Of a stretch of 21,534 nt of DNA, positions 8,695-16,947 are shown piece after piece. The stretch is taken from positions 1-21,534 of the IMG/VR virus record IMGVR_UViG_3300030102_003443; one strand, given 5' to 3'. The translations under genes and the position numbers were made by a program. This DNA is from a virus. Numbering within the stretch: position 1 is the stretch's first letter; each line of letters begins with the position of its first letter. The notes beneath the pieces are model-generated. The model worked only from the letters and a program-made list of their open reading frames with translations. It was not told where the DNA came from and did not search any database.

Positions 8695-8991
8695 CTATGT
8701 AGTTGTTACCGTTACTGAACCAACAGCCCCAGTCCCTGCTGATCCACGAGCGTGTGGTATATTTATTTCTGTTATCTTAACATAACCACCATGATTAAAG
8801 ATAGCCCCAGTTTCTAAAGCAAAATTGTCTGTTTGCAAGTTTGTAAATACACCGAATGTATTTCTCCCTTCGCCAGGGTTTTGTACCTGTTGAACATAAA
8901 CTGAAAATGCACGCACAACTTCAGCTATATACTGCTGATTGTACTCTCTTGGAGCATTTGGAAAATATGGTATTGCAAGGTTTCGTGACAT
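8695..8991 (-). CDS. Small conserved phage structural protein (98 residues)
   Basis: I choose the ATG at 8989-8991 (MSRNLAIPYFPNAPREYNQQ). It overlaps the nozzle gene stop as TAATG and has AGAAGG upstream. The longer frame from 9042 would add 17 residues inside the nozzle gene and lacks family resemblance. The protein continues YIAEVVRAFSVYVQQVQNPG, then a beta part (FALETGAIFNHGGYVKITEI) and ends GTGAVGSVTVTTT, another copy of the VGSVTV module. It is familiar as a small protein following nozzle genes in marine phages; a tail-tip or plug role is possible but unproven. Confidence 0.75.
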   Translation of the reverse strand: MSRNLAIPYFPNAPREYNQQYIAEVVRAFSVYVQQVQNPGEGRNTFGVFTNLQTDNFALETGAIFNHGGYVKITEINIPHARGSAGTGAVGSVTVTTT

Positions 8992-10910
8992 TACCTTCTT
9001 CCGTCGCTGCGAATATCTATTCGAGGAGAACCAAGCCTCCAACCTACACCCGTAGTGCTACTATCTACCTTAACCGCTACTGATCTACCTCTCAAGCGTA
9101 CATGTGCATCTTGTGTAAATTGTTCTACGGGAACCGACGCTGTTCTTTCCACAGCTTTAGCATTCGTTTGTAAGTAGTTTCCTCCAGGGAAGTTTCTAGC
9201 TTTCAACGTAAAGTTTGCAGTTGGCGGTAGAGATGTAGATGATCTGAATGTAAGGTCAGGTATTAACCTTCTGACAAAAGAAAAGCTGTCCCCCTCTCCA
9301 AGATCAAACTGACTTGATTCAATAAACGCACTTATAGCTGATGCAGGGGTCGTGCTGCCATCATCAAAACCCACCTCATGGTTATACAAATAGCCATCTC
9401 TACCCGCTGCTATTGGGTTTTCCTCTACGCCTCGATCAATCCACGCAGTTCGCACCATTGTGCCATAATACCAAATACCCTGTAGATAGTTGTATACAAC
9501 GTAACGATCATTGTTGTCAGAGCTAGACGACGGATAAAACCACCAAACCTCAGAAAAAGCTGAGTTTACAGCAGCAAAAGTTTTTTCTGCTTGTGCAGCA
9601 TTGAAGTCAGAAAACACATAATCTTTTACAGAACACGGAAGAGTTTGAACGCCACCGTTGTAAACATAAAACTCGCTTTTACCCATCCAATAAACTGTAT
9701 CTTGTACCGCAGCTACAGTTGAAGGACCGCGTATTGTAATGTTGTCTGATATCATGTTGATACCAAACGTAAACGGAGGCCCAACATACTGTAATGTGTG
9801 TAGCGAAATGTCTGTAAAAACAAGTATCTGTTGTCTTGTCTCTATAGCTGTTACTATTTTAGATCCTGATCCTATACTCAAACTACCTGCACTGTTGTCG
9901 GCTGTTGAGTTCCAATCTGTAATATTTTCTTGATCTGAAAAACGTATTAACAACGGGTCTTGTGTTCCTATGTTTGTTGCCGGATCACAACCAAAAGCTA
10001 TTACATGCCTGTCTACATCTGATACGATTACTTTAGTTGCAATGGTTGGAGCTTGATTGGCACCTGCAAGAGAACTTATTGCAACTGCTCGATTGTTTGA
10101 AAGACCTCCAGATGGTTGCCAGTAATATATGCCCCCGTTCATTACGTTCATAAGTAAATTTTCACCAAAATTATCGTGTGTCCACACACGCAGTGTATCT
10201 GTAATTAGATCAACGGATGCGGCTGAGTTCCAAGTTCCGCGACCCCACGATCCCGCACCCCATCCTGTACCAAGCACACTGGTATCTAATCCTACATTTA
10301 TCTGATAGGTGCCAACAACCGAACTGCCGCCATTCCCACTGTCCGATGAATTTGCTACAACTGGAGTTGGAGAATATTGCCCGTCCACAGTTATACTGCT
10401 AGTTGTTCCTGCGGCTCTTGCTTGAACAGTATAAGTAGATGAATCCGTTACACTAACAATCTGATACTCTTGGTTTAAAACAGCTGCGGTTATGTTCCCA
10501 CCTAAACTAACGGCACCACTAAAAGTTACAAAGTCATTGACCACTGCACCATGGCTTGGATCAGACACTGTAATTGTTGAAGAACCGTTTGATGCAGAAA
10601 AAGTTACATCTCCGGCACTTGTGGTAGATCGTATGGGTGTTATGTCATAGTAACCTTGACCATACTCAGCATAGTATTTGAGGTGAGTGCCTACTCCTAA
10701 GTATCCATCTAGACTAAGTGTTCTCCATGGGTGCAACGCACGACATGTTCCTAAAAAAGAAGTAGAACCAATCTTAGACCAACCACCTATTTTTTCTGGA
10801 AACCCTTGTCTGAACCTGACTTTGTCACAGTCAAACCAACCACCCTCGTTTGAATATGATGTTGTCTCCCTGTTTATCCCTGGTTGAAACTGGAGTTTTT
10901 GTAGTGGCAT
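8991..10910 (-). CDS. Phage tail nozzle / tail tubular protein B-like (P22 gp10 or T7 gp12-type)
   Basis: The 639-residue protein begins MPLQKLQFQPGINRETTSYS, then NEGGWFDCDKVRFRQGFPEK, the signature I associate with podovirus nozzle or stabilisation proteins that extend the short tail below the adaptor ring. Residues 95-170 form an inserted beta domain with the DPSHGAVVNDFVTFSGA pattern, common in phage tail proteins. A Trp-rich motif (GWGAGSWGRGTWN, residues 216-228) precedes LRVWTHDNFGENLLMNVMNG and a propeller-like series: IAFGCDP, LLIRFSDQENITDWN, ILVFTDISLHTLQYVGPPFT, VYWMGKSEFYVYNGGVQTLP, VWWFYPSS, YNYLQGIWYYG. The C-terminus is a beta domain ending RLGSPRIDIRSDGRR. An AGGTGA ribosome site lies upstream, and its stop overlaps the next ATG. 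Assignment rests on remembered family pattern plus context. Confidence 0.85.
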   Translation of the reverse strand: MPLQKLQFQPGINRETTSYSNEGGWFDCDKVRFRQGFPEKIGGWSKIGSTSFLGTCRALHPWRTLSLDGYLGVGTHLKYYAEYGQGYYDITPIRSTTSAGDVTFSASNGSSTITVSDPSHGAVVNDFVTFSGAVSLGGNITAAVLNQEYQIVSVTDSSTYTVQARAAGTTSSITVDGQYSPTPVVANSSDSGNGGSSVVGTYQINVGLDTSVLGTGWGAGSWGRGTWNSAASVDLITDTLRVWTHDNFGENLLMNVMNGGIYYWQPSGGLSNNRAVAISSLAGANQAPTIATKVIVSDVDRHVIAFGCDPATNIGTQDPLLIRFSDQENITDWNSTADNSAGSLSIGSGSKIVTAIETRQQILVFTDISLHTLQYVGPPFTFGINMISDNITIRGPSTVAAVQDTVYWMGKSEFYVYNGGVQTLPCSVKDYVFSDFNAAQAEKTFAAVNSAFSEVWWFYPSSSSDNNDRYVVYNYLQGIWYYGTMVRTAWIDRGVEENPIAAGRDGYLYNHEVGFDDGSTTPASAISAFIESSQFDLGEGDSFSFVRRLIPDLTFRSSTSLPPTANFTLKARNFPGGNYLQTNAKAVERTASVPVEQFTQDAHVRLRGRSVAVKVDSSTTGVGWRLGSPRIDIRSDGRR

Positions 10911-10917
10911 TTGTCAC

Positions 10918-13452
10918 CTACGTTTTTACTACGAGTTCAGTTGCAGAGATAGCAGTCCCTGCTAATACACTTGGGCTATCCGCTGTTGTGCTTATCGTTC
11001 CGTCTGTTTGTACAAAGTATTGTTGCCCTGCGGTAAGACCAATCTGGTTTGTTGACACAGAGCCTATGATGTCCATTGAGGCATTACCGCCATCGGCTAC
11101 TTCGGCTCTGGTGGTTGCTATGGTAGTTGGAGTAAAAACAACAGAAGTACCATAATTTGAGTTTCCTGCATCTTTATAAGAAATCACACTTTTGTTAGCA
11201 TTGCTATCAAAAGCAACAGAAACACCTTCAACACTTGCAGCTTCAAATACTGTCTCAGAATCAAGGGTTATACTTGTGCCACTAACTGTGCCGCTTATCA
11301 CCTGCCCCTTGCTTGTGCCTTTAGAATCATATGCAATAACAACTTTGTTTAAATTACTGTCAAAGGCAATTCCTTGAAATTCTTCTATTTCAGCGTTGTA
11401 TGTAACAGCACTCCCAAAACTTATAACTCCACTGCCATCAATATCACCAACAACAACCTGTCCTTGATCTGTAGAGCTACCATTTATGTATGCAATGACA
11501 ACTTTATTATTACTACTGTCAAAAGTAGGAGCTATATACTTTGTTTGATTATCAGCAAAAATAACATTACTAGCAAAGCTAATGCTTGTCCCTGACACAG
11601 TGCCCACCGCAGCCCTACCTTTTGTGCTTATTCTTGAACACACAACAACTTTGCCTCTATTACTGTCAAAAGTAATTGTATTTTGATCGGCAGATAAAGA
11701 CATAGCAACTACCGCAGTTCCAAAACTTATACTCGTTCCGCTTACAGTTCCTACTCTTGTCTCAGTATAATTGTTTGTTCCTACGTAGACCACCACAACT
11801 TTATTATTTGTGCTGTCAAAAGTAACACCCATGTAAGTGCCTTGACCTGCATCAAAAACAGTAGCACTGCCGAAAGAAATACTAGTTCCCGACACCGTTC
11901 CTACTTTTGCTACGCCTTCACCACCCGTTGAATAAATCACCACAACTTTATTAGAATCACTGTCAAAGGTTATACCTGCTTCATCATTAGTAGTGGCAGA
12001 GTTAAATACTACGGGTGTCCCAAAACTAATTGAACTGCCACTTACAGTGCCTACAACGGCTGTGCCATAGTAAGAGTTACCATTATCTCTGTAACTTATG
12101 ACTATTTTATTATTACTTGAGTCAAATGTAGAAGCAGTTACACCTGTGCTTGCGCTTTCAAAAACTGTTGCTGATCCCACAGAAGCCGCATCTCCTGTCT
12201 GCACAGCTACGCCCCTCGACATACCAATGTAGTTTTCTGAGGTGAGGTTAGTGCCGCCTACACTTATAACAGAGCTATGTACGTTTTCGCTGCTATCACC
12301 ATTAGCACATGATGCAACTACTTGTTCAGTACTGCTATCATATACACCTGATAGGTAAGTAGCATTAAAATCAAAAATAACAAAAGCAGTTCCAAAACTT
12401 ATAGACGTCCCACTTACAGTGCCTACTATGGCTGTACCTTTGTTGCTGTTACCTTCATCTCTAAAAAGAACAAGTGTTTTATTTGCGCTTGGATCATAAA
12501 TAGCTCTTAAATATGTAGCCGCTGCTGACTCAAATACAACTGCTGATCCGAAAGATATTGATGTACCTGAAACCGTACCAACTATTGCGTTTCCATAAGT
12601 GGTAGAGCTTGGACTTTGCCAAACAATCACGTGCTTGTTGGCACTTGTGTCATAAGTTATATCTGGGTAGCTAGAGTTTGTTGTGGCAAAAACAGCCTCT
12701 GAACCAAAACTAATACCTGTCCCACTAACTGTTCCAACAATAGCTGTGCCGTAAAATGAATTTCCATTATCTTTATAAACCGCAACTACTTTTCCTGCGC
12801 TACTATCAAAAGACGAATGAATAAAAGTTGTGTTAGCTGAGTTAAATACAACCTCTGAGCCAAAACTTATAGATGTGCCTGAGACTGTACCCACTACGGC
12901 TGTCCCATAATTAGAATTTCCTGAGTCTCTATAAAAAACAACTACTTTATTATTAGTGCTGTCAAAAGTTGCAGAAGTATAGACTGTAGCTGCATTGTTA
13001 AAAATAGCTTCCGATCCAAATGATATTGATGTGCCACTTACCGTACCTACATAAGCAACCCCTTTTGACCCACCATGGTCAAACGTAATAACAATTTTAT
13101 TATTGCTGCTGTCAAAACAAATAGAAGAGTCACTATTAGTTTCAGAGACAATAGCTACAGGTGTTCCAAAACTTACAGATGTTCCACTTACTGTACCTAC
13201 CGCTGCGGTAGGGTAATTATTAGCACCCCTAAAAACTATAACAACTCTATTATTACTACTGTCATATGCACTTTGAATATCGTGACTATAAGTAGTTACA
13301 GAAGCTGAAGATGATCCTGCGCTATCGGTTGTTTCTACAACAGAGCTAACAGTCCCATCAGCATTAACCACCACTGGTCTACCACAAGGCAATGTACCAC
13401 TGGCTACCGCTTTAAACTCACCACCTTCTTCAGCCCCTATACGTTTTAACAT
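10918..13452 (-). CDS. Fourteen-repeat double beta-propeller protein C, putative receptor-binding/appendage protein
   Basis: This 844-residue paralogue of the two upstream genes starts at ATG with AAAGG upstream. Its head (MLKRIGAEEGGEFKAVASGT, VNADGTVSSV) matches that of protein A. Seven blades span residues 63-400, the seventh lacking the VGTVSGTSISFG half. A shortened copy of the C-terminal module follows (NLTSENYIGMSRGVAVQTGD). It runs directly into a velcro-like strand (AASVGSATVFESA) and seven more blades, about residues 443-773. Blade 14 is again incomplete, and the full C-terminal module ends the protein (GLTAGQQYFVQTDGTIS, AGTAISATELVVKT). This reads as two single-propeller genes fused in frame, with the internal end and start modules trimmed. 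It probably forms the largest host-contacting appendage of the cassette. No catalytic motif is seen. Confidence 0.8.
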   Translation of the reverse strand: MLKRIGAEEGGEFKAVASGTLPCGRPVVVNADGTVSSVVETTDSAGSSSASVTTYSHDIQSAYDSSNNRVVIVFRGANNYPTAAVGTVSGTSVSFGTPVAIVSETNSDSSICFDSSNNKIVITFDHGGSKGVAYVGTVSGTSISFGSEAIFNNAATVYTSATFDSTNNKVVVFYRDSGNSNYGTAVVGTVSGTSISFGSEVVFNSANTTFIHSSFDSSAGKVVAVYKDNGNSFYGTAIVGTVSGTGISFGSEAVFATTNSSYPDITYDTSANKHVIVWQSPSSTTYGNAIVGTVSGTSISFGSAVVFESAAATYLRAIYDPSANKTLVLFRDEGNSNKGTAIVGTVSGTSISFGTAFVIFDFNATYLSGVYDSSTEQVVASCANGDSSENVHSSVISVGGTNLTSENYIGMSRGVAVQTGDAASVGSATVFESASTGVTASTFDSSNNKIVISYRDNGNSYYGTAVVGTVSGSSISFGTPVVFNSATTNDEAGITFDSDSNKVVVIYSTGGEGVAKVGTVSGTSISFGSATVFDAGQGTYMGVTFDSTNNKVVVVYVGTNNYTETRVGTVSGTSISFGTAVVAMSLSADQNTITFDSNRGKVVVCSRISTKGRAAVGTVSGTSISFASNVIFADNQTKYIAPTFDSSNNKVVIAYINGSSTDQGQVVVGDIDGSGVISFGSAVTYNAEIEEFQGIAFDSNLNKVVIAYDSKGTSKGQVISGTVSGTSITLDSETVFEAASVEGVSVAFDSNANKSVISYKDAGNSNYGTSVVFTPTTIATTRAEVADGGNASMDIIGSVSTNQIGLTAGQQYFVQTDGTISTTADSPSVLAGTAISATELVVKT
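11134..13266 (-). repeat. Fourteen propeller-blade repeats (7 + 7, protein C)
   Basis: Blades 1-7 run from 13266 to about 12253 and blades 8-14 from about 12126 to 11134. The stretch between, about 12127-12252, encodes a trimmed LTSENYIG module plus a new closing strand. Blade lengths are 49-53 residues. Confidence 0.8.
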
Positions 13453-13454
13453 AG

Positions 13455-14834
13455 TTACCCTTTCACGATAAGTTTAGTTGCCGATACAGCCGTCCCTGCA
13501 AAGACGCTAGGATCATCAGCCGTTGTACCTAGTGTGCCATCATTCTGAACGTAGTAGCTTTGCCCTGCCGTTAATCCTGACAGGTTGTCGGCTATTGCAC
13601 CTTGCGTATCTATGATAGCCCCTTTTGTGTCTGCTGCACCGCTGCGAGCTATGCCTATGTAGTTCTCTGAGGTGAGGTTGGGATAGTTGCCACTAGGAGT
13701 TACAACAACAGCGGTTCCATAATCGCTATTATCATTATCATCATAGGCAATTACAACTTTTTTTGCGGTAGTATGGTAGGCCATAGTTACTTCACGCACT
13801 GCGTTAGTGCCACTAAAAGTTGTTGGGCTGCTAAAAGAAATATCTGTGCCGCTTACTGTTCCCTCAACAAACTGACCATACGAACCTGTAGCGCTATCTC
13901 TATAAGCTATAATTGTCTTTTCAGTTGTTGGATCGTACACATGATCTGGGGCAATAGTAGCCGCAGCATGATATGTAACCTCTGTGCCAAAACTTATAGA
14001 TGTACCACTAATTGTTCCAACACGAGCAATACCATGAGCAAAACCACCATCATCTTGAAAACTAACAACTACTTTTCCAGATTGAACATCATAGTTCAAA
14101 CCTATTCCATCTACGGCATCATTAAATACAGCAGCAGATCCAAAAGATATAGAGGTTCCTGATACAGTTCCCACAATCGCAGTACCTGCACTACTGTTAC
14201 CGTAGTCTCTATATGCAATAACAACTTTTCCGTTTACAGAGTCAAATGCATTAACCATTTTGCGTGAGTTTGCTGATTCAAAAACAGTTGGACTTCCAAA
14301 GCTTATACTTGTTCCACTAACTGTACCCACAATAGCTGTGCCGTAATTTGAATTACCACCATCTCTGTAAGAAATAACAACTTTATTATTTGTAGAGTCA
14401 AAACATATTCCAGGTATGTCTCCTACAGAAGCACTTTCAAAAGTTACTGCGCTTCCAAAACTAATAGAAGTGCCGCTTACAGTTCCTACTATCGCTTTTC
14501 CATATGAGCCGTCGTCTTGATCTGTATACGCAATAACAACTTTATTGTTACTGCTGTCAAAGGTAGCTCTAATATAAGGAGTAGTTCCAGACTCAAACTC
14601 AACAGCAGTTCCAAAGCTTATTGATGAACCGCTTACAGTGCCAACTATCGCTTTTCCTTTACTGCTATCTCCTGCATCTCTGTAAGCAATTACTACCTTG
14701 TCATTTGAGCTATCATAAGCGATGGTTTGAGAGTTAGCAACGTTTGCGGCTTCAAAAACTACAGGAGTACCTGCGGAAGCAGAGGTAGCGACATTTGCCA
14801 CAGCGGCAACAGTCCCGTCAGCATTTACAAGCAC
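13455..14834 (-). CDS. Seven-repeat beta-propeller protein B, putative receptor-binding/appendage protein with displaced start
   Basis: The only usable independent start is GTG at 14832-14834, giving 459 residues (MLVNADGTVAAVANVATSAS onward), with no convincing ribosome site. The conserved motif found in both paralogues (VASGA(L/I)T.GK.V) is encoded immediately upstream in the same frame to about 14867, with no ATG, GTG or TTG before a stop. So the native N-terminus is either supplied by frameshift from the 89-residue gene or has been lost. A velcro-like strand (GTPVVFEAAN) is followed by exactly seven blade repeats from about 14717 to 13701. The last lacks the VGTVSGTSISFG half, then comes the shared C-terminal module (LTSENYIG, GLTAGQSYYVQNDGTLG, AGTAVSATKLIVKG). 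Role as in protein A. The next gene starts two bases after the stop. Confidence 0.75.
   Translation of the reverse strand: MLVNADGTVAAVANVATSASAGTPVVFEAANVANSQTIAYDSSNDKVVIAYRDAGDSSKGKAIVGTVSGSSISFGTAVEFESGTTPYIRATFDSSNNKVVIAYTDQDDGSYGKAIVGTVSGTSISFGSAVTFESASVGDIPGICFDSTNNKVVISYRDGGNSNYGTAIVGTVSGTSISFGSPTVFESANSRKMVNAFDSVNGKVVIAYRDYGNSSAGTAIVGTVSGTSISFGSAAVFNDAVDGIGLNYDVQSGKVVVSFQDDGGFAHGIARVGTISGTSISFGTEVTYHAAATIAPDHVYDPTTEKTIIAYRDSATGSYGQFVEGTVSGTDISFSSPTTFSGTNAVREVTMAYHTTAKKVVIAYDDNDNSDYGTAVVVTPSGNYPNLTSENYIGIARSGAADTKGAIIDTQGAIADNLSGLTAGQSYYVQNDGTLGTTADDPSVFAGTAVSATKLIVKG
13701..14717 (-). repeat. Seven propeller-blade repeats (protein B)
   Basis: Seven units of about 50 residues run from YDSSNDKVVIAYRDAG to the incomplete seventh blade YHTTAKKVVIAYDDNDNSDY. 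Units 1-6 contain GTVSGTSISFG or a close variant; unit 6 is the most diverged (GTVSGTDISFSSP). Confidence 0.8.
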
Positions 14835-14848
14835 AGCTTTGCCATTTG

Positions 14849-15118
14849 TTATAGCACCACTGGCGACTTTTTGTGTCTGTCTACATAATCAGGATTAGCT
14901 GACCACGTTGTGCCATCTAACTTATACTTGTTGCCTACCCAATCTTCTGGTGCGTTGGTCACGTTCTCTATAATTGTGGTGTTGCCACTGTTGAGATCAG
15001 CGATAATAAACTGAGCAGGATCTCCCACTGTAATGTCATTTTCTGTCGCTGTGATTGTTACGTCATCAGCAAGGAGATATTTGCTTAACTTAGTTGATGT
15101 TTCTACGATAGTTTTCAT
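14849..15118 (-). CDS. Small phage protein, possibly fused by frameshift to the next gene
   Basis: The 89-residue protein begins MKTIVETSTKLSKYLLADDV at an ATG preceded by GAAAGG. The remainder (VGDPAQFIIADLNSGNTTII, APEDWVGNKYKLDGTTWSAN, PDYV) matches a small stand-alone protein I recall from marine phage tail regions, normally ending soon after the NPDYV segment. Here the frame runs on for DRHKKSPVVL before a TAA. Those last codons overlap, in the -1 frame, a conserved N-terminal motif (KVASGAITNGKAV) of the following propeller gene. The C-terminus therefore looks derived from a deletion junction. Function is unknown; position suggests an appendage component. Confidence 0.65.
   Translation of the reverse strand: MKTIVETSTKLSKYLLADDVTITATENDITVGDPAQFIIADLNSGNTTIIENVTNAPEDWVGNKYKLDGTTWSANPDYVDRHKKSPVVL
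14867..14873 (-). other. Candidate -1 slippery site C AAA AAG
   Basis: Read on the minus strand in the frame of the 89-residue gene, codons 83-84 are AAA AAG preceded by C. A slip of one base back would continue as VASGAITNGKAV into the propeller frame, giving a product of about 554 residues. AAA AAG codons are known slip-prone sites in bacteria; the ideal heptamer would be A AAA AAG. I found no convincing stimulatory hairpin by eye. A loss of one A from a six-A run, real or a sequencing error, would look the same. Confidence 0.4.
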
Positions 15119-15121
15119 TGT

Positions 15122-16555
15122 CTAACCTTTCACTATGAGTTCTGTTGCTGAGATAGCGGTCCCTGCTGTTACTGAGGGGTCTGCTGCTGTTAATCCTATT
15201 GTGCCATCTGTTTGCACAAAATATGTTTGCCCTGCGGTTAGACCGCTTTGGTTTCTGTCGATTGTGTTTGTTGTGTTTATTGCTGCACTCTGTGTGTCTG
15301 CATATGCACCGTCTGAAAAGCCTATGAAGTTTTCTGAGGTAAGATTGTTACTTAAAGGGGTTACGACTGTTGAAGTTCCCTTGTTGGAGTTTCCACCGTC
15401 TGCAAAAGATATAACAGGTTTGTTGTTAGAACTGTCGTAGGAAATCTGTGTGAACGAAGTCAAAGCATCTTCAAAAACAATCGCAGAATCAAAACTTATA
15501 GAAGTCCCACTTACAGTTCCGCTTATAACTTTTCCAACATTTGATTCAAGTTTATAAGCAATCACTACTTTTTGAAGATTAGTATCATAACAAATGGCAG
15601 TTTCATTTACATTTTCAGCAGCAAAGACAACTTCCGTGCCAAAACTTATGGAAGTCCCGCTAATAGTCCCCACAATAGCAGTTCCGTAATCTGAATTACC
15701 AAAATCTTCAAAAGAAATAACAATCTTGTTGTTAGTGGAGTCAAAGGCAGTGTCTACTGCTGATGTACCTGCGTTCGCATAAACTACTACGCTTCCAAAA
15801 GATATTGATGTACCTGACACTGTTCCAACATAACATTTACCTTTATTAGAATCACCACCATCTCTAAATGCAATTAAGTTTTTTCCAGTATTACTATCGT
15901 GTACAACTCTATTAAATTGTGCAGAACTACTGTGATAAACTACTGGAGTACCAAAGCTAATACTTGTACCGCTTACTGTTCCAACAATTGCAGTGCCATA
16001 GTTACTGTTCCCCCCATCTCTATATACTATAACAACCTTGTTATTTGTAGTGTCAAAACCAATTCCTGTATTAGTCGTGGTAGCACTTTCAAATGTTACT
16101 TCAGAACCAAAAGATATTGATGTCCCAGAAACAGTTCCAACAACGGCTTTGCCGTAGTTATTGTCATTTGAGTCCCGAAATATAATAACCACTTTATTAT
16201 TTGAGCTATCAAAAGTACAAGCTATATTAGAAGCAGGGTTTGCTTTAAAAACAGCAGGCGTTCCAAAACTAATGGACGTGCCAGAAACAGTTCCAACAAC
16301 AGCAGTGCCTTGAGTAGAGTTGTCATAATCTTGATATGCACAAACTATTTTATTATTTGAACTGTCAAATGTTGAGTCTAATTCTTGCGTTAAGCCTTCT
16401 TCAAAAACAGAAAATGAACCAACACTTGCGGCTGTTTGAGTAACTTCACTAACAGTTCCATCTGTATTTATACAGACAGGTTTACCATCAGTCAAAGCAC
16501 CAGAAGCGACTGCTCTGACCTGACCATCCTTCGCAATATTACCAAAAGATTTCAT
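15122..16555 (-). CDS. Seven-repeat beta-propeller protein A, putative receptor-binding/appendage protein
   Basis: I place the start at the ATG at 16553-16555; a TTG directly upstream would add one residue and is less likely. The N-terminus (SFGNIAKDGQVRAVASGALT, NTDGTVSEV) is shared with the 844-residue paralogue. Exactly seven repeats of about 50 residues follow, from about 16369 to 15362. Each opens with FDSSNNKVVI.YRDGGNSNYG and continues VGTVSGTSISFG(S/T)..VF. The seventh repeat lacks the VGTVSGTSISFG half. A matching strand (VGSFSVFEE) lies just before repeat 1, which is the expected 'velcro' closure of a propeller ring. The C-terminal module (LTSENFIG, GLTAGQTYFVQTDGTIG, AGTAISATELIVKG) is shared by the three paralogues. 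No active-site residues are apparent. Host surface binding is inferred from position and fold. Confidence 0.8.
   Translation of the reverse strand: MKSFGNIAKDGQVRAVASGALTDGKPVCINTDGTVSEVTQTAASVGSFSVFEEGLTQELDSTFDSSNNKIVCAYQDYDNSTQGTAVVGTVSGTSISFGTPAVFKANPASNIACTFDSSNNKVVIIFRDSNDNNYGKAVVGTVSGTSISFGSEVTFESATTTNTGIGFDTTNNKVVIVYRDGGNSNYGTAIVGTVSGTSISFGTPVVYHSSSAQFNRVVHDSNTGKNLIAFRDGGDSNKGKCYVGTVSGTSISFGSVVVYANAGTSAVDTAFDSTNNKIVISFEDFGNSDYGTAIVGTISGTSISFGTEVVFAAENVNETAICYDTNLQKVVIAYKLESNVGKVISGTVSGTSISFDSAIVFEDALTSFTQISYDSSNNKPVISFADGGNSNKGTSTVVTPLSNNLTSENFIGFSDGAYADTQSAAINTTNTIDRNQSGLTAGQTYFVQTDGTIGLTAADPSVTAGTAISATELIVKG
15362..16369 (-). repeat. Seven propeller-blade repeats (protein A)
   Basis: Seven coding repeats of 50-52 residues each begin with (F/Y/H)D(S/T)..(N/G)K and contain GTVSGTSISF or GTISGTSISF in repeats 1-6. 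The seventh is the incomplete blade closed by the N-terminal strand. DNA of the conserved core varies mostly at third positions, so the similarity is kept at protein level. Confidence 0.8.
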
Positions 16556-16569
16556 CAAACTACTTTCTA

Positions 16570-16932
16570 TTAAGCGTCATCAATCTCTTCATAAGAACAA
16601 ACAGCAGATAAATCCCCTGCTGCACTTGCTTGTATTTTGAGTATATCACTTTCAACCAGGTACAACCCCATGTTCTTATCGATTGGAACAAGTGTACTGT
16701 CAGCCGCCACTGAAATTGTTTTAGCTATGTAATAATCTACACCAGAACGTGTAATCCAAACAGATATGTCTGCCGAATTGGTGCCATCAATATTAGCTAT
16801 AATTAAAGAATTTATTTTTAATAATTTGTTTGACGCACATGTTAATAAACTAACTGCGCTTGCAGCCACGTCTGCATCCACGGCGGTGTTGCCATAAATG
16901 CTCGAGACTGATACAACATTTGGATTTGCCAT
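16570..16932 (-). CDS. Small phage structural protein (120 residues)
   Basis: The protein begins MANPNVVSVSSIYGNTAVDA, with an AAAGGAG ribosome site upstream of the ATG. It is predicted beta-rich: NKLLKINSLIIANIDGTNSA, ISVWITRSGVDYYIAKTISV, STLVPIDKNMGLYLVESDIL and KIQASAAGDLSAVCSYEEID. This pattern is familiar as a small conserved protein next to tail-appendage genes in marine phages, possibly a jelly-roll-like appendage or decoration component. It sits between the fibre-like gene and the propeller cassette, so association with host-contacting structures is plausible. No enzymatic motif is visible. Confidence 0.75.
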   Translation of the reverse strand: MANPNVVSVSSIYGNTAVDADVAASAVSLLTCASNKLLKINSLIIANIDGTNSADISVWITRSGVDYYIAKTISVAADSTLVPIDKNMGLYLVESDILKIQASAAGDLSAVCSYEEIDDA

Positions 16933-16947
16933 TTAAAAACTCCTTTA

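Noticed and set aside
8992-9042. Longer N-terminus for the 98-residue protein from 9042
   Set aside because: The extra 17 residues overlap the nozzle gene. The ATG at 8989-8991 has AGAAGG and a TAATG overlap matching the operon's style.
15362-16369. Enzymatic propeller (sialidase, glycosidase or lyase)
   Set aside because: The blades are near-uniform with no Asp-box SxDxGxxW motif or unique catalytic residues in one blade, so I kept a binding role.
10918-16555. CRISPR array or diversity-generating retroelement variable region
   Set aside because: The repeats are about 150 bases, in coding frame and diverged mainly at silent positions. There are no spacers, reverse transcriptase or template repeat in the window.
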